Assembly (NCBI GenBank): GCA_936450465.1
Contig: OW388301.1
Span: 20,813,523 to 20,877,522 of the forward strand
Length of the DNA: 64,000 nucleotides
Reading direction: 5' to 3'
From: Gibbula magus
Taxonomy: Eukaryota; Mollusca; Gastropoda; Trochida; Trochidae
The notes under the pieces: model-generated
What the model was told of the DNA's origin: nothing
Seen by the model: the letters and a program-made list of their open reading frames with translations, nothing else
Databases searched by the model: none
Part shown: piece by piece, positions 15,401 to 29,300 of the stretch
How positions within the stretch are numbered: position 1 is the stretch's first letter
Layout of the letters: each line of letters opens with the position of its first letter
Position numbers and translations under genes: made by a program

Positions 15401-17310
15401 CCTTTAAAGGGGCAGTAGCATGTTTGTCGCTCCATTAAGTCTATGAAATGTATTTGATTATTGACTTGAAACAAAACAGTGATCCGTCGATTATTCAAGG
15501 CAATGCAGGTGATTATATTTTTCGAAGTCAAAATATTGTTAATGCAATTTTAAAGAATTTAATCAAAAACATCTTTATCAGATTTTTTAAAATGTGGCTA
15601 TTGCAAACGAAGTTCTTGCATAATTATATCTATATACCTGAAGTATTTATACACAAAAATTCATTAATTCATTTACATTCGCTAAATTTAACCCAACCTT
15701 TATTCAAGCATTATCAAGGATTTACTTTACCCTGGCAACCGATTCATGAATGTAACTTAAATTACACTTGTGACGTCATCCTATTGTTCTTTCACTCCAT
15801 TATTTTTCAGTAATGGAGAGTTACACATCACATTATTTTTTTAAGTAGAAATTTAATTTCTTTAACTTTTTAAAGCAATTTTGATAAAAGAGCAATACTT
15901 TGAGTGTAATTTAAGTAGGGTAATATCCTCGTAACTCTCCATTCCTTAAAAATAATGTGCCTCGGCCCCTTCGGGGCCTCGGCTCCATTATTTTTAAGGA
16001 ATGGAGAGTTACTCGGACATTACCCTCTACAGATTTTCAGGAATAAAACGTTAGTTGTTTCTGCTTCCAGGGGTGATCCTACCAGGTGAGACGAAGCACA
16101 TCCGGGCAATCTTCAAGTCCCCGACCGCGGGGGTGTACAGTGAGAAATGGAAGTTCGAGACCCGACCGGCTCTCTGTGGGGGAGGGGAGGTGTGGGTGAC
16201 GGTGTGGGGGATAGCGCGTGCTGTAGACATGCACCAAGATTCACGTCGCGAGTTGGAGGTAAGAACACAATGCATATATACTTGTGTCCAAAAGAAACGT
16301 TGCCAACACACGTGCTACTAAATTGCCCCTTATCCTCATATACACACATTACAAGTGTAGCACGTTTTTTGCAAAATTTTTTATTTTCAAATTTCCCATT
16401 TATAATGATAGTTTATGCCATTTATATTAAAACATCTTATTACACAAACCAATTAGCCGTAGTGGTAATAGCGATGTTGCGTACAAAGCAAAAATTGCAT
16501 GGCGGCCATTTCATTGTGAACACATTATTTCGAATTACAAAAACGATTCCCATGGCTTTACCGAGCCATGTATTAAGTCATTTCAAATTGATGCAAAAGT
16601 CTCGTTTTTAGTACCAATTTGAAGCTAATGGTCTATTAAACAATTCTGGTCGAATGTCAAGCAGTCGGATAAAAAAAAAGCAAAATGGCCGCCTAAATCC
16701 AAAATGGCTGCCGATGTCAAGCTTTTTTTGCCTCAAAAGCTTTGTACTATTGAACCTAGAATGGTGATTTCGACTCTTTACATTTTTGGCATCAATGAGT
16801 TAATGTATAAGAATGACAAAAACATGATTGGAGCATATTATCTCTTGAAAACTTCCTTAGCGCTAGGCACGATAATGGCAGGATCTGGCTACGCATCGAG
16901 GCAACGGTTGCCTTGAAGTTGGACACGAAACAAATTCCATATATATATTAATTATATTGTTGAAAATAAACAAAAAAGTCTTTTTGGGTCTCGAGTAGTT
17001 TTGATAAAAATGACACACATTTCTCAACGACTTTTTTTACAGCGCCGTCTACAGGAGCGGGTAGAGTACTCCATTGCTGGGAGTATCCTGGACGAGGTGG
17101 TTCGGGGTTTGAATTTCTCCCCCACGCCGGGGGGTAAGAGGAGGGACTCGTATAGGTGGATCTTTGAGAATGCGCCGAGGTCGGATGATCATTTCAACAC
17201 CGTGAACAAAGGGGTATGTTGAACTACACGCATGCCTTGTTTATAGATTGAGAATAGATACACACTAGGATTCTGGTGAATCCCCCCCCCCCCCCCCCCC
17301 CCACAAACCA

Positions 17311-17353
<43 letters not shown>

Positions 17354-20300
17354 CTTTGAATGTGGATTTTATCACAATCACTCGCTAATTTAAGCATTGT
17401 CGCATTTCCGTAAGTTGTGTGTGCTGGTGTAACGGTTGACTGCGCCTGAACTACAAAATGCGCTTGGCTATTATAGTACAGAAAAGTTAGGAAATGCGGC
17501 AAGGCTTAATTTGTGGCCTAGTGTTCAGGGTTGTGCCTTGCGGGGGGAAGTAGGGTGACACAGAGTTGAAAGGAGATAGAGTCCACTCTTGCAGCCTTGC
17601 ATTGTAACGGGACATCGGCCTATGGGGCTGGAATTGGGGAGTGGGGAGGGGCGGGGAGCTTTGCGTCTCGTGCCATGTCATATACAAGTGTGTACATTGA
17701 CCGTATGCATATAGTAATAATGTTGGTCATGCTGATGTTAACTCAAACGAGACAAGCTAATATTGTCGTGTCAGTCGGGCTGTTATAACTTATAACATGT
17801 ATATATTTCGCCATTTTGGTTCAATTTTTTTTTTTCAGTTTTACTACCATAGTGACGTCATCAAGACTTTACTTGAACTATCTCCTGAACAAGATGGCGA
17901 CGATTCTGACTCCTCGAGCGAAGACATGGGTCACGTGACCATTCTCTCCCTTGACACGCTTAAGAAGGTACCAAAGGCCATTTATTCTTCGGACTGGCAT
18001 GTTTTGCCCCATGCAGTACGTTTAGCGTGTTCTGTAGCGTACTTCCCACACAGTGAGTGTACGGTTCCAAGAGGGTCGTGTGAACGTGACGTTCAATTAA
18101 ACGTCAAACGACGTTGTCATGTTATCCCCGTGTGCGAGATATGGCAAGAGCAGCCCACTGGATTATTTCAGTGCAGTACAAACCTGTATCAGCTGGAACT
18201 TGCGAACGAAGGGTAATACTGCGCTGAAATTCAGTGCAGCATTGCACCCAAACCTTACTGCATGTAGAAAACTTCTCTACAGCAGATAGTTACCGAGCCC
18301 CTTCATCCAAAACCGAACGCGCTAACCACTGCGCTATCCCGCTCCTATCTATAGCAGTTAAATCAGACTCTTGAATGATTCGCTTTCGCTCGTTAGATAC
18401 CAAATTATTCGCTCGTTTCATCCAAAAAATATTTCTATATTTTATACCGTTCTTTGTTAACAGACATTGGAGAACTTTCCCGGGAGTAATGCAGACAGAG
18501 ATAAGTTCCTGTGGATGTTCCACAGGTCAACTAGCAAACTGTGGTTCCCTGTACACAGACCTGTTGCCGAGGAGCGATTTTCTATATGGTCAGTGATCAG
18601 AATATTAATTGAAGAGGGGGTTCTATCGGGGTATTTTTGTGGAAACAATATTCGTGGGGACATTCCTGTTTATACATATATGTTTTAAAGGGGCAGTAGC
18701 ACGTTTTTTCGCTGAAATAAGTCGATGAAATGTATTTGAAAAATAATGTCACTAATAGTAAAACACCCTTCTCTCTTCAGAAAATCAAGTTAACAAATGA
18801 GTGTACATGGTTCCGTAAAGCCATGGGAATCGTTTTTGTCATTCGAAATAATAAATTGTGTTCACAATAAAATGGCCGCCATGCAATGTTTGCTTTAAAC
18901 GCAACACGGTTATTACCACTACGGGTAATTGGTTTGTGTAATAAAATGTTTTACCCTCTAAATTAAATATGAATGACATAAACTATACTTATAGATAAAA
19001 ATAAAAATAAAATTTGCAAAAAAACGTGCTACTGCCCCTTTAATACACGATTATAACACAATCCAGTTGAAACAGAAACAAAAAGTACAAAAGGAGGTGA
19101 AGAGAGGAGGTAAAACCAATATTATCACTCGTCAAAATATCGGCTTTACTCCGTCACTCGATGAGAGAGATAAGTAATATAACACTGAAAACACAACTTA
19201 CCCTCTCTATCGCCACTCGCATGACGTAATCTGGATGATATTATGACGTCATAGTGTTATTTAGCGAGGGTTTGCGTTTACCGTTGAAATCAGTCCACTT
19301 CAACATAAAACAAAGGCATAATACTATAATAAATAGAATATCTGCTTTTTCTTGAAAAATACCATGTTTTTCTTATCTCGTGAGGTAGAAAAGTTAATAC
19401 ATCTACTGTTCTACCTCACTCGATGAGATAAATATGGTATTTGTCAAGGAAAGACAGATGTCCTCTATAAATGCAACGTTTGCCATTTGCAAGCACCGTT
19501 TGATGATCGAGAACGTTATAGGGTTCGGAAGCATCGAGTTTGTGTCTGACGTCAACTAGCGGACATTCATATTTTTCATGATATAGAGGATATTTGACAT
19601 TTATCATCGAATACCATGTATATCTCATTGAGTGAAGTAGACATTTATATTTTCACGAGTGGCAAAGCCACGAGTATAAATATATGATTTCTACTTCACG
19701 AGATGAGATGTACATGGTATTCGACGAGAAATGGCCAATGTTCTATTTATTAGATTGCACACGTTATGCATAGTTCTTAAATGAAGTTGATTTTATGAAT
19801 GGAGCATCCATGACTTTTTGTGACGTCATCCTATTGTTATGATGACGTCATATTATTGAAAGTGTTATTTCACTGAGTAGAATAACATGTTATTTCACTC
19901 AGTGAAAATACTGATTTTATTTTTAACCGATAAACTCCGTATTTCACCAGTGAAAATCTAATAAATGTTTTTATTAGGACTGCGTATTGCCTCAATTGTT
20001 GTAATGCAATACGTATTGCTGAACTGTAATGTATTGCAATACGTATTGCTGAACTGTAATGTATTGCAATACGTGCCACAATATATTGGGGGTCCTCTGA
20101 CAATGAGATATTTCTCTAGAAACCATTTTAACTAGTGCCAATGATATTGCAACATGCTAAATGAAATCTACATTCAACTTTTATACTTCTTTTGCAGTTT
20201 AAACATGACACTTTTGATAATATGACTTTCAGATCTTTTAAAATATCATTTGTAATACAGTTCAACACACATTGAAGCACTTCGAAATAATTTAATACAA

Positions 20301-23300
20301 GTTAAGCCAGTTAATGTGCCTTTTACAAGAACAATGAATCAATTTGACTTAATATTTTTTGTTGCAATATATTGCGATATGAAAGTCTGCAAAATATTGC
20401 ACAGCCTTAGTTTTTATACTCTTTATTACAGCCGAGTTCTATTAAGTCTGACTATCGACGGAATGGTGGCGACTTCGTTGAGACTGAGAAGCACACTTGG
20501 CATAACTTCAGAGAGCAACATTCCTGAAGGTGAGTCGATGACGTTTATCGTTATCACGTTTGATAATTAATAAGTAGTATTATATTATTTTTATTAGGTG
20601 CGTTTGTAATCAATGAAGGATAAAACACCGCTCAAGGTCTTATTCTCTAAAAAGGGAGAGATTAAACCTCGAGCGGTATTCCCGGGTTTTCTTAGAGCAG
20701 AAGAATATGGAGCAGTGCTTTCTCTGAGCTATAAACCGTCAATTGTCCACATTTTCTTTCTATAACTTTTGATTCCCAAATCCTGCGTTTTAAAGAGTAC
20801 GTCTCCCTCACTTGCGTTATATTGAGACAGAGATATAGTTATTCAAGCCTGTTGATAAGGTGATTCCACAGTGGTGGTAGAGCGTTCGGGTTAAAGAGCG
20901 GGACGTTTTGAGTTCGAATTCCGTCATCTCAACTGAGAATATCCTAACTTTGTAAACTTTTAATATAATAATGGTTGTGATTAGAGTTGTGATAAAAATT
21001 ACTTCGTTAATTTGAAAAAACCTTCTCAAAATGTATTCCAAGTAAATACATGACCTACAAAACAATAGGCGAAACCCGCCTTGCTTAATGACAGTGGATA
21101 AGTCATCAGTGGAAATAGATCCTTTTCAATTTTGGTAATAGTAGTATTTACAGCCTACATGCTTTTGAAATACCTGGTGTTTGGTGATTTGGGGTTTAGC
21201 ACCGCTTTCATTATATCACGGCGGCTATTATTATTTTAGGGAGAAAGCCCCGCAACACAATTGTAGCTATAGTGAAACTTGCGGTCATCGGCTGGAACTG
21301 GCTGACCAAGGATGGCGCTGCACTAAAATGCAGTGTAGCTTTGCACCTTAACCTAACTGCACGTAGAACAGTTCTCTCCAGCAGACAAAGTTGACGAGCT
21401 GGATTCGAACCTAGGACCTCCTGTAACCACTCAGTGGTCCAGTGCGCTGTCCCGCTCCGTTTATTCAGAATATTTATAATAATTACATTAACAGTAGCGT
21501 TGAAATCAACCACATGTCATCTTGTGTTAATTCAGACTACGAAATGATTTGCCCAATGGGAAAGAGACTTGAGACAAGTTGCACATGCATGGCGTGCTTT
21601 TCATGTGTCAAACATCTGCATACGTTCCACGTGCAGAGTGTGTTTTCCATAAGTCTAAAATATAAATCGGATTGCACGTGCAGTGCGTGCTTCACGCGTG
21701 TCAACCTGGGTATATTTTGCTTGGAATCAGTTGTATAGTCAAGGTTGCCGAGCCCCTGTCGGGATTCGAACCCCAGACACCTTGATCTGAAGACGAAAGC
21801 ACTAGTCACTACGCCAATCCGTTACAGCTTGGCGAACGTAGATACATACTATATAAACCATTACCATACACCCTCGGTAACCCAGGGTTTTATATATGTT
21901 CCGTTGCTCTCCACTATATCACCTCTGGGACACTCTCACTCCCGGGAAGCCGGTTACTGCAGAAATGAGCTTAAACGGAGCCCTGATACTATTTTTAGTA
22001 ACTGTTACATCTCAGTCGGAGGAAAAACACGTGCAAGACCGAGAGGTAGCTTTTTTTCTCTGACATTGCGTTTATTAATGTATAAATAGTGTTTGATAAA
22101 GGTCGAATATAGATATAAGAATACGTTAGACAAGTAGTTCGTCCTTTGTCAGTTTGTATTAATAAGGATTTTGTGATTTGTTTACAAATTTAAGCCAATG
22201 TTTCGGTTTTTGTTTCATTTCGGTTGCAGGAAGCCAACCCGTATTACAAAATTCTTATCAAATTATCGTTCAAATACCAACATAACTTTTGCAAGTCCTT
22301 GATTTCATTTTTCAAGCTATTTTACCAAAATATCAGTGTACCAAAATTTACAAGTTGTTACGTATTTAGTCGGAGGAAATTTCTGAATGTTACAAAATTT
22401 AACGGAGGGTGTTACGCTAATAAACGGAGGAAAATATTCGTTAATCTCGCTTTAGTTTTCATTTATATCAATAACAATAAGTTATTGGTACGTTTTCAGA
22501 CGGAATTGCTTGAAATTTCGGCCATGGAAGGAAGTGTTCATGATATTACAGGCGAAGGCCTGCAAACTACAATGTCAGAAGAACATGATATAGCTGAAAT
22601 TGAAGTTTGATAACATTTCACTAATACATCTTTCATCACATTTCTGATCACATCAACTGGAAGGCTATATCCGGAAAGCCCGTAGCAAACAGGTATTGCA
22701 TGTGGAACCTCACTTCTGGCTATTCTGTCCAGGTCTGACAGCATAACAACAAAAACCTCTTTTGCAGCTAGCCGTGTAAGCTGGTGTGCAGTTTTCAAAC
22801 TATTGAGTGTCTGCAACAAACAGATAGAGTTCATGTCAGACATTACCGACATTGAAAGTATTAACGAAACCCTTACTACTGCAATCAAAAGGTTTTGGTC
22901 ATTTCTTTTAAATTTTGCACAATATACATTTTTCATTACATTTTGTTTGGCTTTAATAATCCAAATCAACATTTTGTCTCTTTTGAAATAAAATATTCAT
23001 CAACAAATTCCAAATACTAAAACATCCATTCTCTGTTTCTGTTTGACATTGACAAGTATTTTTAGATCATGAATAAGATAAGGAATTCAAGATTGATATA
23101 GTCAGTTACCGATTGAACTTCACATTGTTTTCATCAAAACTTGTCTTACTACCAGATAAAATAACACCATTTATAACGTTTGACATATGTGAATCCAAAC
23201 CTTCACTCGTTATACCTTAAATTTTAATTTTGTGTTTTATTTATTCTTTACCAAGCAAAACACTGATAAGGTGAATCATATGTTACACCATTGACATCAA

Positions 23301-26300
23301 ATGAGCAAAAGGTGTGTAAGCAATTGACGCTTGCTGTATTGAACGTATAGAGTACGTCTGGGTAATTCCGCTCACCTTTGGACGCGATACCACGTAGACG
23401 TATTTCATTTGAACAGATAGTTTGTTTTACTTCAACTATCAAAATATACAATTGAACTTCACTTATACACCTGTTTTACTGAAATTTGTCCATTATATTA
23501 AATAGTAAAAGAACGGGAACGGTGTAGTAAGTACGAAGGCTAATTCTGCTCGGTACAGGCTAATTCCACTCACCCATGTGGGTAATTCCGCTCACTCAAC
23601 AACATGACGTTTTTAGACTATGACTTATATCAGATATTGTTAATTTGTATTTTCAGTGCAGTATATTTAGAAATTCAACCGTAAATAACTTTTCTTTTGA
23701 ATACGAGCATGTGCAGAGGTATGGAATCGAGATACTTATAAGTGACGATGCTTCTTTAAAAACCGAATTTTAACAATGTTGCAAATATTGCTATTTTCCA
23801 GTATAGGTACTTTGTCAACTTTTCCATTTGATATAATTTATATTTCATCTATATCACAATTGTATCCATTCCCACAAATTCGTGTCATTTTGGGAACAAA
23901 TACTGTCATTTGAAACCCTATTATCATCATATAATTTTGTTGATAAACAAAAGAAGTTGCAGGTCAATGCACATTTCAGTATCATTCTAATGGATGTACA
24001 TCAGTATTCTTTTTTCTTTTCTCGCAAACCAAAGCTGCGGCTTACAACTAGAAATTACTTACAGACCTTTCTTTAACTTCACCAAAATTGAATATCACTC
24101 TGAATTATAATTTGCCACATTGTCAATGCATGTTAATGTTTGTCAATCCAATAGATTTATAGTTATTGAGTTATCATTTCATGTGATATAAATGGCAATG
24201 GGTTATTTTAATACAATAATAATTTGAACCCCTTTTTGATTTGTATAAAATAATTAAAATTTAATTGAATGTAAGATAAATCATAATTTTTATTTTGCTC
24301 TTTGGAAATTTTTTTAAATTGAAAGAATGACCTTATTTCATAAGGTGAGCGGAATTAAACTCTTAGATAAATAAATAATTGCATAAATAATGGAGGCTAA
24401 TTCCGCTCCCTGTGAACGATGTATTTTTCTTGAATTTCTTATGAATTCTGTATGAAACACACAATAGAAAAGCTCAATTCAAGTATTTTGTTACCCATTT
24501 GTAATTGTAGTAATGTCCCTGTGGCTGTATTCGTTAGTGCTTCCTATGTAAGATGCACAACGGTCGTCTTGAACCGTTATTCTCCTAAGGAATTGGGACA
24601 CGGAGAGCGCGGCAAAAATTAAAATTTGTTTCATGAATTTGTAAAACCAAAATTACTCAATACATTTAACTGGGTTTCTTAAATGACACCGTAGTATAAC
24701 CACGTTTTGCAACGAGTTAATTTTACAAGAAAACAAAACACTTCAGACTTGTAAAGGCAGATTTTTAGCAACCGAGCGGAATTACCCTTATGAGCGGAAT
24801 ACGTAGACGTACTCTAATAACATTTACAGCGGTCCTGAAAAGCAAGGATAAGCAGTTTAGCAAAATATTTGCTCCTTTTAAGTTCGTAACAGTAAAGATA
24901 TGGCTCCGTTTTTCTTCGTAACACTCCTCATTAAAGTTTGTAACATCTGAAAATTCTTTTAAGATGAAATTTTCATATAAAACAAATGTTTGCATACGAT
25001 TTGACTATAACATCATATGAAAACATATTTTCATCGAAATGTGTGTCACTATTGAGACATAAAACGATACATGAATCAAGAAAATGAACTTTATTCCATT
25101 TCATCTCCACAAAACCTGCTAATATTTCAGAATCGCTGAATTGATCTGTTTGAAATGGCAATGTACATATTCATTATTATGAGTGTAATGATGCCAGTAA
25201 GTTACAATGATAGATTGTACTCACATCCATGTTCGCATGCCTGATAAGTTACCCGTGTCCGTGTTTTTCCTCCGACTGAGGTGTAACAGTTACTAAAAAT
25301 AGTATCAGGGCTCCGTTTAAGCTCATTTCTGCAGTAACCGGCTTCCCGGGAGTGACTCTATCACTCAAATTACCCACCCTTGGCGTGACGAAATCAGTAA
25401 CCAATGAAAATACTCGGTAAGATAAGACGGAAATGGTCAAGGGAGATAACCGGTGACGGTGGCTAACAAAATGATCGCGCCAAGGAGGTGCGTGCTCTGC
25501 AACGAAATGATATGATTTGTCATTGGCTCGCAGGTCCAAGCTGCGTAGCAATTTGATAGGCTCACGCCTGCAAAGGGCGGGTGATTTGAGTGAGATTTCT
25601 CTGATGGAGTGTCCCACTGGTGATATAGTGGAGAGTAACGGAGCATATATAAAACCCTGGTAAACGAGGGTGATTATCATAATGTTATTAACTAAAGTAA
25701 AGTATTTTCATACTAGCCCAGTTACAGGTCCGTTATATCGACACGAGACGAAGTGGAGAGGCAATACTACGGACCGAGGACCTGTAATTCGACCAATAAG
25801 GACATACTAATTAAATGACAATTTTATTAATTCAACACGTTTGGAATCGCCAGCTTCACTATTTCAGCAAATGTGCGATTGAGTATTGACACTGCGAGTA
25901 TTATACTTGGTAGTGAATAAAGTATACGTGCACTGAGATTTATAGTTAATAAATAGTATATTGTTATTAATCAAGATTCCCAGTATTCGCCCAGTTACAG
26001 GCCAAAGGTTTGATGTATTGTCCCAATCCACCTTATTGAACCGATCTACTGTATTGAACCGATCTACTGTATTGAACCGATCTACTGTATTGACCCGATC
26101 TACTGTATTGAACCGATCTACTGTATTGAACCGATCTACTGTATTGAACCGATCTACTGTATTGACCCGATTTGCTGTATTGAACCGATCTACTGTATTG
26201 AACCGATCTACTGTATTGAACCGATCTACTGTATTGAACCGATCTACTGTATTGACCCGATCTACTGTATTGAACCGATCTACTGTATTGCACCGATCTA

Positions 26301-29300
26301 CTGTATTGAACCGATTTGCTGTATTGACCCGATTTGCTGTATTGAACCGATCTACTGTATTGAACCGATCTACTGTATTGAACCGATCTACTGTATTGAA
26401 CCGATCTACTGTATTGACCCGATCTACTGTATTGAACCGATCTACTGTATTGAACCGATCTACTGTATTGACCCAATCTACTGTATTGAACCGATCTACT
26501 GTATTGAACCGATCTACTGTATTGACCCGATCTACTGTATTGAACCGATCTACTGTATTGAACCGATTTGCTGTATTGACCCGATTTGCTATATTGAACC
26601 GATCTACTGTATTGAACCGATCTACTGTATTGAACCGATCTACTGTATTGACCCGATCTACTGTATTGAACCGATCTACTGTATTGACCCAATCTACTGT
26701 ATTGAACCGATTTGCTGTATTGACCCGAGGCGAAGCTCTCAGACTAATCTTAGGTCTCTGGCCGACTGTGATTGATAACTCAAATATAATACTATCATAT
26801 TCAGCTTATTTTGAAAACTGTGTTTTATTTATTTCAATTTCTCTATGGCAGGGATCATGGGACGAATCAAGACCTTGTCTAAAGACGTGAAGGGACGACG
26901 CAAGACGCAGGCAAACATGTCGGCGGAGGTAGGTGTGATCGAAAACAGGACAATTCTTTCTCGAAAATATGGAGCGACCTTTAGGATATTATAAACTTTC
27001 ACGTCAGACTCGAATAATTCTAGCATGCGTGTTTTCATAGCAATTGTGTATGTGGCAATGAAAAATATGACAGCGATGCGTGTGATCGAAAACAGGACAG
27101 ATCTTTCTCGAAAATGTGTAGCTACTGTTAGGACTAAGGTGTCATTAAATGTTCATGTTGTTGTGAATTCATCAATATACTATTTTATACGATTTTATAC
27201 AAACTTAATGGGAAAGTTCTATCACCGATCTGTCGGCAGCATCCGCCATGTTGGTCTCTTGGCATTACGTGAAATGAAAACACGCTATATTTAACCCAAT
27301 ATTTCACTTTTTGAAAATTAAACATATACAATGATAGAAAAGTAACACATAACATATAATAAAACGATTAAACAATATGCGTTTAGTCCGTAGCGAAGTT
27401 TTACCCACTCGCAGCGCCGATGAATGGCTTCAGCTCTCATTATTTTAATGTTTCAACAATTATGCGTTTGTCTTTATCAAGTTGTGAAATATAAAGTCAT
27501 CCAAATATTAACTTCATTAACATATTTTAATTTTACTGTGTATTAATAATGTATTTATATCATATTTGTGTAAACGAGAACATCCTCTCGAATTGCACAA
27601 AACAAATTTTCAATTTACAATGTATTGAGGATAATAAGTGTTAATTATTACCGGGGTATTATTATCTCGTTTCCACAAAATAGCCCGATAGAACCCTCCT
27701 TTTAATGCTTTTCCGCAATGTTTGGCCCAATGTGTCATTTATTTGGAAATCCTAAGTATGCCTTCAGACACAGGCCCGTTATCTTACCGCTGAAAACATA
27801 TTTAAACAAATTCTTTTGAGACGACCCATGCACTGACTTGAACGCCTCGACCTTCCAGTCAGGGGTCGTCTCAAAAGAATTGTTTATAGTCTGTGAATAG
27901 CAATACGAAGGAGCTTGAAGTACAGGTGATCTAATTCTTAAAGGGGCAGTAGCACGTTTTTTTCGCTCAAATAAGTTGATGAAATGTATTTGAAAAATAG
28001 TTTCACCAATAGTAAAACATCCTTCTCTCTTCAGAAAATAAAATTTAAAATGAGTGTACATCTTTCGGTAAAGCCATGGGAATCGTTTTTGTAATACAAA
28101 ATAATAAATGGTGTTCACAATAAAATGGCCGCCATGCAATTTTTGCTTTATACGCAACATAGTTTTTACCACTTCAGATAATTGGTTTGTGTAATAAGAT
28201 GTTTTACACTCTAAAGTCAATTTAAATGACATAAACTATCATTATAAATGGGAAATTTGAAAAAATAAATTTTGCAAAAAACGTGCTACCGCCCCTTTAA
28301 AGCTGCTTTAGGGATGAGGTGGGTTTAAAGCGTCATTTAAAATATATTTATATACCTCAATGCCCATTTAACAGTCTTCGGATTCAGTTGATTTTCCGGG
28401 AGCATTTCCCTCCGAAAGGAACCATAGGGCCTTAGAATTGCTATTGAGAAGACCTTATACTGAATAATACCCTGAGGGCCTTGAACAGAATGATAACTTT
28501 CCAAGAGAGAATTATCCAGTATAAGGCCCTCCAAGTCCCTCTTAGTCCCACTTAGTTAGGTAACCAATCCACAAAATTGCCAAGTTTAAAATGTTCATAC
28601 CAGACAATGCGGGATTCGAACCCGCAACCCTTCGCTTTGTAGCCCAAAGCCACTAGACCACGAAGGATTGGTGTCTGAGAAGGGTTGATTGTTGTCAGTA
28701 TTCTGTTGTCAGAAAACTTTAATGATATTTTATGTGCGCTTTATTTTACTTTGACCACCTGCAGTAAAAGATTTAGACAACTGCACTTATGTTTGTTTGT
28801 TTGTTGGGATTTTTTCGTTATATAAAATAGATAACACCCTCGCCCTCGCATTCAGGTGTTATCCATTACTTATATCATGATGACTTGTATTATAACAGAG
28901 AGGCCGCAACACTATTTTGACAATCATTGAGATGAAACCTCGAGCATCGGCTGGACCGAAACCGTGTAGATATAAGCTATCACTAATTGTCAGGAATGAG
29001 CTCTTATCAAATCCACTATCAATACTTTTTTCACATTTTGAAATTATGACCTCTAGGCGGCGACAGTCTCTTCCGGTAAGAACTCGGCGGGGTCCAGTCG
29101 CCGGAAGTCGCAAGCGGTGAAATCGGAAAACGCATCCGCGGAGGCGGCCATTATGAAAATGAAGGAAGCCGCTTTGATAAGCAAACACGACCCCCTGCTG
29201 TACAGCAAATACAAGGAGAAATTGTACCTGGAGGTAAGAATGCATACAGTATTTCCTCTAATAGCATCCTCGGTTGCCCACGGTTTTATATATGCTCCGT

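Noticed and set aside
15053..15407. 110-113 codon frames of VKVSSDM and LTFTISE repeats
   Set aside because: Translations of the 27-bp array in frames other than the exon's; no start or splice support.
17968..18216. Extension of exon 12 into the intron as coding sequence
   Set aside because: A consensus-like donor and perfect phase to exon 13 favour splicing; the extension runs into a SINE.
25961..26890. 309-codon plus frame and 219-codon minus frame
   Set aside because: Both are translations of the 18-bp minisatellite, which has no stops because 18 is a multiple of three.
28600..28675. Minus-strand tRNA gene
   Set aside because: B box and T arm are good, but no proper acceptor stem or anticodon loop can be drawn; kept only as tRNA-like.
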